A stretch of 18,415 bases of DNA. Source: an uncultured Blautia sp. Lineage in GTDB: Bacteria > Bacillota > Clostridia > Lachnospirales > Lachnospiraceae. The DNA lies in contig CAKRTP010000030.1 of NCBI GenBank assembly GCA_934402155.1, positions 1-18,415 of the forward strand, in the 5' to 3' direction. Below, piece by piece: positions 13,853 to 18,415 of the stretch. The translations under genes and the position numbers were made by a program. Under the pieces are notes generated by a model that did not search any database, was not told the DNA's origin, and was given only the letters and a program-made list of their open reading frames with translations. Numbering within the stretch: the first letter of the stretch is position 1; each line of letters starts with the position of its first letter.

Positions 13853-14910
13853 TGTACGTTGAATTAAGAAATATTAACAAAACTTTTGGAGATTATAAAG
13901 CTTCCGATGATGTTTCTTTTGGGATTGAGAAGGGGGAACTGATCGGTCTTTTGGGACCAAGCGGAAGTGGCAAGACAACAATCCTGCGTATGATCGCGGG
14001 ACTGGAGCAGCCGGACAGCGGAGAAATCATCATTGACGGAAAGGTTGTAAATGATATTCCTGCCAGTGAGAGAGGGATTGGATTTGTATTTCAGAGCTAT
14101 GCCCTGTTCCGTTACATGACAGTATATGACAACATTGCTTTTGGGCTGAAAGTGCAGAAAGCGGACAAGAAATATATCAGAAGCAGAGTAATGGAACTGA
14201 TCGAACTGATCGGGCTGAAAGGCCTGGAAAAAAGGTATCCAAGTCAGCTCTCAGGCGGACAGAGACAAAGGGTTGCTTTTGCCAGGGCACTGGCTCCGAA
14301 TCCACAGCTCCTTCTCCTTGACGAACCGTTTGCAGCGATTGATGCCAAAATCCGTCAGGAACTGCGTACCTGGCTTAAGGACATGATCGAAAAACTGGGA
14401 ATCACCAGTATCTTTGTGACACATGACCAGGATGAGGCAATTGAAGTGGCGGATGAGATCATCATCACAAATAAGGGACATATTGAGCAGATGGGAAGTC
14501 CGGTCGAAGTATATCAGAGCCCGGAAACAGCCTTCAGTGCATCATTTTTTAGTCAGGCGGCAACGGTAAAAGATTATCAGATGTTTCATTATTTTGAAGA
14601 CATCCCGGGGGCAGAATATGCGATCATCCGTCCGGAATTTGTCAAGGTGACCAGGAAGAATGAGGTGCAGAAGTATAAAAGTTCGGCCTCTGAGGCAAAA
14701 GTCGAGAGAGTGGCATTTCGCGGCAGTTATTTTGAACTGGGCCTGAAAGTGGGAGATATCACTTTAAGCGCCAAAAGAGGCCTGGATGAGCCTCTGGTAC
14801 ACCAGGGAGAAAAGGTGGATGTGTTTGTACAAAGGCTTTTTGCCATCAAAGAAAACAAGGTTTATGCACTGGAGAACAGTTCTATAAGAGAAGATTATCT
14901 GGTAATCTGA
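13852..14910 (+). CDS. cysA: Sulfate ABC transporter ATP-binding protein CysA with isoleucine tail
   Basis: This is the ATPase subunit powering sulfate import. In the 352-residue product, Walker A is GPSGSGKT (35-42), the Q-loop is Q81, the signature is LSGGQRQR (133-140), Walker B is LLLLDEP (153-159) and the switch His is H191 in VTHDQDEA. Residues after about 235 form a TOBE-like regulatory region, with IIRPEFVKVTR and VERVAFRGSYFELGL. The C-terminus SIREDYLVI ends in isoleucine with tyrosine nearby, resembling the CysK-docking tail of serine acetyltransferase. If functional, it would allow CysK to trans-inhibit sulfate uptake; that is speculation. AAAGAGGAGGG in the cysW end serves as ribosome binding site. 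No terminator was seen between cysA and the Rrf2 gene that follows. Confidence 0.95.
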   Translation: MYVELRNINKTFGDYKASDDVSFGIEKGELIGLLGPSGSGKTTILRMIAGLEQPDSGEIIIDGKVVNDIPASERGIGFVFQSYALFRYMTVYDNIAFGLKVQKADKKYIRSRVMELIELIGLKGLEKRYPSQLSGGQRQRVAFARALAPNPQLLLLDEPFAAIDAKIRQELRTWLKDMIEKLGITSIFVTHDQDEAIEVADEIIITNKGHIEQMGSPVEVYQSPETAFSASFFSQAATVKDYQMFHYFEDIPGAEYAIIRPEFVKVTRKNEVQKYKSSASEAKVERVAFRGSYFELGLKVGDITLSAKRGLDEPLVHQGEKVDVFVQRLFAIKENKVYALENSSIREDYLVI

Positions 14911-14921
14911 CAGGATAGTGC

Positions 14922-14958
14922 TTGAAATCCCTATAACCTTGTAGTATAATAGGTATAT
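14922..14958 (+). promoter_or_regulatory. Promoter of the three-cysteine Rrf2 gene
   Basis: -35 TTGAAA (14922-14927), a 17-nt spacer and a perfect -10 TATAAT (14945-14950) give a strong promoter 20 nt before the ATG. TAGGTATAT (14950-14958) right after the -10 is identical to nine bases in the promoter of the next operon (15534-15542). This suggests autoregulation or shared control. Confidence 0.75.
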
Positions 14959-14970
14959 GGAGGGATTTAC

Positions 14971-15402
14971 ATGAAAATATCAACAAGAGGACGCTATGCC
15001 ATCCGTGTCATGCTGGATCTGGCAGAGCATAATACAGGAGAATATATTCCATTGATGGATATTGCAAAGAGACAGGAGATTTCAGAGAAATATCTGGAAT
15101 CCATCGTTTCTGTTTTAAGCAAACAGAAATTTGTAAAGGCACTCAGAGGCAAGGGCGGCGGTTATCGTCTTGCAAGGACACCTTCTGAGTATACGATCGG
15201 AAGTATTTTGAGGATCACAGAGGGTTCCATGGCACCAGTTGCCTGCCTGGATGATCACCCGAACCAGTGTGAGAGAGCTTCTTCCTGCAGGACACTTCAG
15301 ATGTGGGAAGGTTTTTATAAGCTGATCAATGAATATTTTGACGGGATCACACTGGAGGATCTTCTTGATCAGAATGCAGACATGGGTGACTATGTGATCT
15401 GA
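14971..15402 (+). CDS. Rrf2/IscR-type regulator with three-cysteine motif
   Basis: The 143-residue product has the Rrf2 winged helix (MKISTRGRYAIRVMLDLA, EISEKYLESIVSVLSKQKFVKALRGKGGGYRLARTP). Unlike the other Rrf2 protein here, it holds C92-x7-C100-x5-C106, like the [2Fe-2S] ligands of IscR. The fourth IscR ligand, a histidine three residues after the last Cys, is a leucine here (L109), so any cluster would need another ligand or only three protein ligands. It ends in GDYVI; the last four residues equal the plant serine acetyltransferase tail I recall (DYVI). GGAGG at 14959-14963 supports the start. It stands between the sulfate transporter and the sulfite reductase operon and is the likely local regulator. 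Confidence 0.9.
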   Translation: MKISTRGRYAIRVMLDLAEHNTGEYIPLMDIAKRQEISEKYLESIVSVLSKQKFVKALRGKGGGYRLARTPSEYTIGSILRITEGSMAPVACLDDHPNQCERASSCRTLQMWEGFYKLINEYFDGITLEDLLDQNADMGDYVI

Positions 15403-15416
15403 CAGTTGTACGGAAT

Positions 15417-15470
15417 AAGGCGGCAGAACATATCAAGACAGCTAAAGATGTGTTCTGCTGCTTTTGTTTT
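15417..15470 (+). terminator. Intrinsic terminator after the IscR-like gene
   Basis: AAGGCGGCAGAACA (15417-15430) pairs with TGTTCTGCTGCTTTT (15451-15465), with a few G-T pairs, and is followed by a T-rich run CTTTTGTTTT. It separates the regulator from the next promoter. Confidence 0.78.
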
Positions 15471-15510
15471 GCGTAACAGAAAAAATGAAAAAAATGGAAA
15501 AAACATATAT

Positions 15511-15545
15511 TACATATTGACATAGTATGTTTGTAGGTATATAGT
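15511..15545 (+). promoter_or_regulatory. Promoter and operator of the MetY-like/sulfite reductase operon
   Basis: A consensus -35 TTGACA (15517-15522), a 17-nt spacer and TATAGT (15540-15545, one mismatch) form a strong promoter. ACATA (15512-15516) and TATGT (15526-15530) flank a 9-nt spacer that contains the whole -35. The bases 15524-15543 match the sbp promoter at 18 of 20 positions with identical spacing to the -10. This strongly suggests common repression of sulfate uptake and this operon. Confidence 0.8.
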
Positions 15546-15586
15546 AATACCATCAAAACAGCAAAGCAAAATAAAGGAGCACAGGA

Positions 15587-16822
15587 ATGAAAGAATACGG
15601 TTTTAATACAACTTTGCTTCATGGAAGCGAGGACAGTAATCCTTATGGTGCGACACAGGTACCGGTCTACCAGTCCAGTGCATTCCGTCATGATACAGCA
15701 GAGGAACTGGAGAAGATCTTTGCAAACAAATGTGCAGGATATTCTTACACAAGAATCAGTAATCCTACGGTTGAATCTTTCGAGAAGCGGATGACGAAAC
15801 TGGAAGGCGGAGTTGGAAGTGTGGCATGTTCCTCCGGAATGGCAGCACTGTCCATGGCACTGATGAACATTCTCGGAAATGGTGATCATGTCGTGGCAGC
15901 AGCCGGACTTTACGGTGGGACTGTAGAACTTCTGGATGAGCTTAAAGCATACGGGATTACAACATCTTATGTACAGGAAAATACTCCGGAAGCTTTTGAG
16001 GCGGCGATCAGACCTGAGACAAGAGTTGTTTTTGCAGAGACGATCGGCAATCCGAAACTGGATGTCACAGACATTGAGGGAGTGGCGGAGATTGCACACA
16101 GGAGAGGGCTTCCGTTTCTGGTAGACAATACGGTCGCAACACCGTATCTGATCAATCCGCTGAAGCTCGGAGCTGATATCGTGATCCATTCCTCCTCCAA
16201 ATACATAAACGGGAGCAGTGATGCGATCAGCGGTATTCTGATCAGCAGCGGCAGATTTCAATGGGATCCGGAGAAATATCCTGCAATGGCAGAATTTAAG
16301 AAGTTCGGTCCGTTTGCCTATCTTGCAAAACTGCGAAACGGTCTGTTCCGGAGCATGGGAGCCTGTCTTGCACCGCAGAATGCTTTTCTCAATAATCTGG
16401 GACTTGAAACCCTGGGACTTCGAATGCAGCGCCATTGCAGCAATGCCATGGAACTGGCAGAGTTCCTTCAGGGACTGGGACACGGGATTACCGTTTCTTA
16501 TCCGGGTCTTAAAGATCATCCATATCATGAGATCGCGGCAAAGCAGTTCCATGGTGGATTTGGAGCGATCATTACTCTGAGAACAGGAAGCAAGGAAAGA
16601 GCCTTTCATATTTTAAACGAACTGAAGCTTCCCTGGCTGGTATCCAATATCGGGGATACCAAGACACTGGTGATCCATCCGTCAAGCACCATTGCAGCAC
16701 ATCTTTCCGATGAAGAAAAAGAACTTTCAGGTGTGTATGACGATATGATACGGATCAGCGTGGGAATTGAAGATATCGAAGATCTGAAAGAAGATTTCAG
16801 ACGAGTGACAGAAGGAGAATAA
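15587..16822 (+). CDS. MetY-like PLP enzyme (second O-acetylhomoserine sulfhydrylase-type paralogue)
   Basis: This 411-residue Cys/Met-metabolism PLP enzyme is about 25 residues shorter than the MetY at 6762 and clearly divergent from it. It has FNTTLLHGSEDSNPYGATQVPVYQSSAF, YSYTRISNPT at 52-61, ETIGNPKLDVTD, FLVDNTVATPYL, and the PLP lysine K205 in IHSSSKYINGSS, where MetY has [22 protein letters not shown] and IRISVGIEDIEDL close it. It could use O-acetylhomoserine with sulfide, or a ThiS-like protein thiocarboxylate as in Wolinella homocysteine synthesis, because a sulfur carrier follows in the same operon. Gamma-lyase activity cannot be excluded. AAGGAG lies about 8 nt before the ATG. It is 1 nt from the sulfite reductase gene. 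Confidence 0.85.
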   Translation: MKEYGFNTTLLHGSEDSNPYGATQVPVYQSSAFRHDTAEELEKIFANKCAGYSYTRISNPTVESFEKRMTKLEGGVGSVACSSGMAALSMALMNILGNGDHVVAAAGLYGGTVELLDELKAYGITTSYVQENTPEAFEAAIRPETRVVFAETIGNPKLDVTDIEGVAEIAHRRGLPFLVDNTVATPYLINPLKLGADIVIHSSSKYINGSSDAISGILISSGRFQWDPEKYPAMAEFKKFGPFAYLAKLRNGLFRSMGACLAPQNAFLNNLGLETLGLRMQRHCSNAMELAEFLQGLGHGITVSYPGLKDHPYHEIAAKQFHGGFGAIITLRTGSKERAFHILNELKLPWLVSNIGDTKTLVIHPSSTIAAHLSDEEKELSGVYDDMIRISVGIEDIEDLKEDFRRVTEGE

Positions 16823-16823
16823 A

Positions 16824-17687
16824 ATGGCGAAAGTAGATTATGCAACATTAAAAAAGGGCGGTTTTATGCGCCAGAAACAGAAGAATAATTTTTCACTGCG
16901 TCTTGCCTGTGTCGGAGGAACACTGACAGCGGAAAATCTCAGGAAGATCGCAGAAGTTGCTGATAAATTCGGAGATGGATATGTACATCTCACTTCCAGG
17001 CAGGGAGTTGAGATCCCGTTTATCAAATTAAATGACATTGATGATGTGACAGCAGATCTTGCAACAGGCGGCTGCAAACCTGGTGTCTGCGGGCCGAGAG
17101 TGCGAACAGTAACTGCCTGTCAGGGAAATGCAGTCTGTCCGAGTGGAAACATCAACAGTTATGATATTGCAGTGAAATTAAACGACAGATATTTCGGAAG
17201 AGAGCTTCCTCATAAATTCAAATTTGGTGTGACAGGATGTCAGAACAACTGTCTTAAAGCAGAGGAGAATGATGTAGGAATCAAGGGAGCAGCACAGATT
17301 TCCTGGAAAGAAGATTCCTGTATCCACTGCGGTGTCTGCGAAAAAGCCTGCCGTGAAGAAGCAATTTCCTTCAAGGACGACAAACTTGTGATAGAGACCG
17401 ACAAATGCAGCTACTGCGGACGCTGTGCAAAATCCTGTCCGGTAGATGCCTGGGATGTAGAGGAAGCATATCTTGTATCCTTTGGAGGTACTTTTGGAAA
17501 TCATATCAGCAAGGGACAGGAATTACTTCCACTGATCACTTCCGAAGAACAGCTTTTCCGTGTGACAGACGCAGCAATCCAGTTCTTTGCAGATCATGCA
17601 AAAGCAGGTGAGCGTTTTAAATTTACCATTGACAGAGTTGGAGAAGATAAACTGTATGAAGTACTGAAAGGAGCGTATGATGGCTGA
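16824..17687 (+). CDS. Compact siroheme sulfite reductase with two ferredoxin clusters
   Basis: The 287-residue protein fits the single-subunit, small group of dissimilatory-type or AsrC-like sulfite reductases. Residues 20-75 form the ferredoxin-like half domain (YVHLTSRQGVEIPFI). Siroheme-[4Fe-4S] ligands are C99-x5-C105 and C139-x3-C143 (GVTGCQNNC, then KAEENDVGI). Two bacterial ferredoxin [4Fe-4S] motifs follow: C166-x2-C169-x2-C172-x3-C176 and C195-x2-C198-x2-C201-x3-C205. It should reduce sulfite to sulfide with electrons from a ferredoxin-like donor. No AsrA or AsrB partner is in the window. The ATG follows AAGGAG and lies one base after the previous stop. It could act on nitrite, but the sulfur context favours sulfite. 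The CbiK-like chelatase may supply its siroheme. Confidence 0.9.
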   Translation: MAKVDYATLKKGGFMRQKQKNNFSLRLACVGGTLTAENLRKIAEVADKFGDGYVHLTSRQGVEIPFIKLNDIDDVTADLATGGCKPGVCGPRVRTVTACQGNAVCPSGNINSYDIAVKLNDRYFGRELPHKFKFGVTGCQNNCLKAEENDVGIKGAAQISWKEDSCIHCGVCEKACREEAISFKDDKLVIETDKCSYCGRCAKSCPVDAWDVEEAYLVSFGGTFGNHISKGQELLPLITSEEQLFRVTDAAIQFFADHAKAGERFKFTIDRVGEDKLYEVLKGAYDG

Positions 17688-17928
17688 TTATAAAATCGAT
17701 GATACCATAGATATTACAGATGTTGTGTGTCCGGTAACCTTTGTCAAGGCAAAGGTTGCGCTGGAAGAACTGGATGACGGACAGATCCTTGCAGTCCGCA
17801 TGAACAACGGTGAGCCGGTGCAGAATGTACCGAGAAGCATTAAGGAAGAGGGACACCAGATCCTGAAGCTTAACGATAATGGAGATGATACGTTCACTCT
17901 GATCGTCAGGAAAGTGGAGGACGAATGA
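17680..17928 (+). CDS. TusA-like sulfurtransferase with CPVT instead of CPxP
   Basis: The small 82-residue protein has the TusA fold pattern: DITDVVCPVTFVKAKVALEEL near 11-31, then a basic/hydrophobic strand and C-terminal strand TLIVRKV. TusA proteins carry persulfide on the Cys of CPxP; here it is C17-P-V-T, losing the second proline. I start at ATG 17680, because AAGGAG (17668-17673) is 6 nt from it but only 3 nt from the adjacent ATG at 17677. It overlaps the sulfite reductase end by 8 nt and stops one base before the thioredoxin gene. It likely accepts sulfur made by the reductase or a persulfide donor and passes it on; the partner is unknown. Confidence 0.85.
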   Translation: MADYKIDDTIDITDVVCPVTFVKAKVALEELDDGQILAVRMNNGEPVQNVPRSIKEEGHQILKLNDNGDDTFTLIVRKVEDE

Positions 17929-17929
17929 G

Positions 17930-18247
17930 ATGGCACTGAGGATCAATGCAGAGAACTTTGAAGAAAAAGTATTAAAGGCAGATAAGCCGGTTCTTGTCGA
18001 TTTTTATTCCGACACCTGTATTCCGTGCAAACAGATGGCAGGCATCCTCGGTGATATTGAGGATGAGAACGAAGATGATATTGAGATTTATAAAGTTAAT
18101 GTAAATTATGACAAGGCACTGGCAGAGGAATACAAAGTCATGTCCGCCCCGACCGTCATCTGTTTCGTAAACGGCGAACAGAAAGGCAAGGTGGTCGGGC
18201 TGAAAGAGCCGGAGGAAATCGAAGCTTTATTTGAAGAATTTGTCTGA
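17930..18247 (+). CDS. Thioredoxin-like protein with CIPC active site
   Basis: The 105-residue protein has the thioredoxin fold: KPVLVDFYSDTCIPCKQM with redox cysteines C30 and C33, a cis-proline at P74 in MSAPTVICF, and the end GLKEPEEIEALFEEFV. Classical thioredoxin has WCGPC; here the tryptophan is threonine and the pair is CIPC, so redox potential and partner are probably different. GGAGG lies about 9 nt before ATG 17930, one base after the TusA stop. Position suggests it reduces a persulfide or disulfide on the TusA-like or sulfite reductase partner, or releases sulfide. The fold is secure, the role inferred. Confidence 0.9.
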   Translation: MALRINAENFEEKVLKADKPVLVDFYSDTCIPCKQMAGILGDIEDENEDDIEIYKVNVNYDKALAEEYKVMSAPTVICFVNGEQKGKVVGLKEPEEIEALFEEFV

Positions 18248-18293
18248 TTATTTACATATACAAGATGAAATTTGATTATTAAGGAGAAAAGAA

Positions 18294-18415
18294 ATGTTTA
18301 TCAAAGTAGCAGGAGAAAAAAAAGAATACCCGGAAGGACTTACAGTTAAAGAATTAATTGAGAAAGAAGACGTAGAGACCCCACAGTACGTTACTGTAAC
18401 CATCAACGACGAATT
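18294..18415 (+). CDS. ThiS/MoaD-like sulfur carrier (partial, right edge)
   Basis: The first 40 codons are visible and open to the edge: MFIKVAGEKKEYPEGLTVKE, then LIEKEDVETPQYVTVTINDE. The pattern of IKVAGE, EGLTVKELIE and YVTVTIND fits ubiquitin-like ThiS-type sulfur carriers, which end in Gly-Gly and carry a thiocarboxylate. The Gly-Gly end lies beyond the window. AAGGAG sits 7 nt upstream of the ATG, after a 46-nt gap behind the thioredoxin gene. No thiamine genes are near. In this sulfur operon it may supply sulfide for homocysteine or cysteine, like HcyS of Wolinella or CysO of Mycobacterium. I would expect a ThiF/HesA-type activating enzyme and a JAMM protease downstream. Confidence 0.78.
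   Translation, partial: MFIKVAGEKKEYPEGLTVKELIEKEDVETPQYVTVTINDE

Noticed and set aside
15347..16609. Long open frame on the minus strand (420 codons) opposite the second MetY-like gene
   Set aside because: The translation has no recognisable domain and is Cys- and Ser-rich. The plus strand encodes a full PLP enzyme with promoter and ribosome binding site.
15587..16822. Calling this enzyme a definite cystathionine or methionine gamma-lyase
   Set aside because: The fold family fits, but the neighbours point to sulfur incorporation, and residues that separate these activities cannot be judged safely by eye.
1..18415. Mobile elements, attachment sites, CRISPR arrays or tRNA genes
   Set aside because: I saw no transposase or integrase, no regularly spaced repeats and no tRNA-like cloverleaf. 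Gene order and codon use look uniform.

Overview
The window looks like chromosomal DNA of a gut-type anaerobic Clostridia, probably Lachnospiraceae. The grounds are moderate GC with AT-rich intergenic gaps, strong AGGAGG-type ribosome binding sites, TTGACA/TATAAT promoters, Rrf2 regulators, an anaerobic-type siroheme/ferredoxin sulfite reductase and a CbiK-type chelatase. No rRNA, tRNA, CRISPR array, prophage or insertion sequence was seen. The genus is inference.

Region 1 (1-3211, minus strand) is a biotin operon in transcription order bioY, bioB, bioD, bioA. The bioA C-terminus runs off the left edge. Genes overlap or nearly touch: ATGA overlaps at bioY/bioB and bioD/bioA, and a 7-nt gap at bioB/bioD. 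The promoter upstream of bioY has two BirA-type inverted repeats, one over the -35 and one right after the -10. A divergent MFS transporter follows (3344-4525), then a nested, apparently bidirectional terminator.

Region 2 (4708-18415) is about 13.7 kb devoted mainly to inorganic sulfur. It has a CbiK-like sirohydrochlorin chelatase (minus), the unit cysK-metY-rrf2A, a LacI-family regulator, a rhodanese/TtcA-like fusion, the sulfate ABC transporter sbp-cysT-cysW-cysA, a second Rrf2 regulator with three cysteines, and a tight operon: MetY-like enzyme, compact sulfite reductase, TusA-like protein, thioredoxin-like protein, and a ThiS-like sulfur carrier cut by the right edge. The likely flow is sulfate import, reduction (activation genes not in the window), sulfite to sulfide on a siroheme enzyme, then sulfide or a protein-bound sulfur into cysteine (CysK) and homocysteine (MetY enzymes). 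The ThiS-like carrier beside a MetY-like enzyme resembles protein-thiocarboxylate homocysteine synthesis.

The two most interesting signals are these. (1) Four proteins of the sulfur region, the two Rrf2 regulators, the LacI regulator and the CysA ATPase, end in tyrosine-containing tails with a terminal isoleucine (MYYI, DYVI, DYCI, YLVI). That is the kind of tail by which serine acetyltransferase docks into the CysK active site, and no other complete protein here ends in isoleucine. This suggests CysK may be a shared sensor or hub. (2) The promoters of cysK, sbp and the second MetY-like gene share an inverted repeat ACATA-N9-TATGT. In two of them the -35 box lies in the N9 spacer, which points to a local sulfur regulon, probably controlled by one of the Rrf2 proteins.
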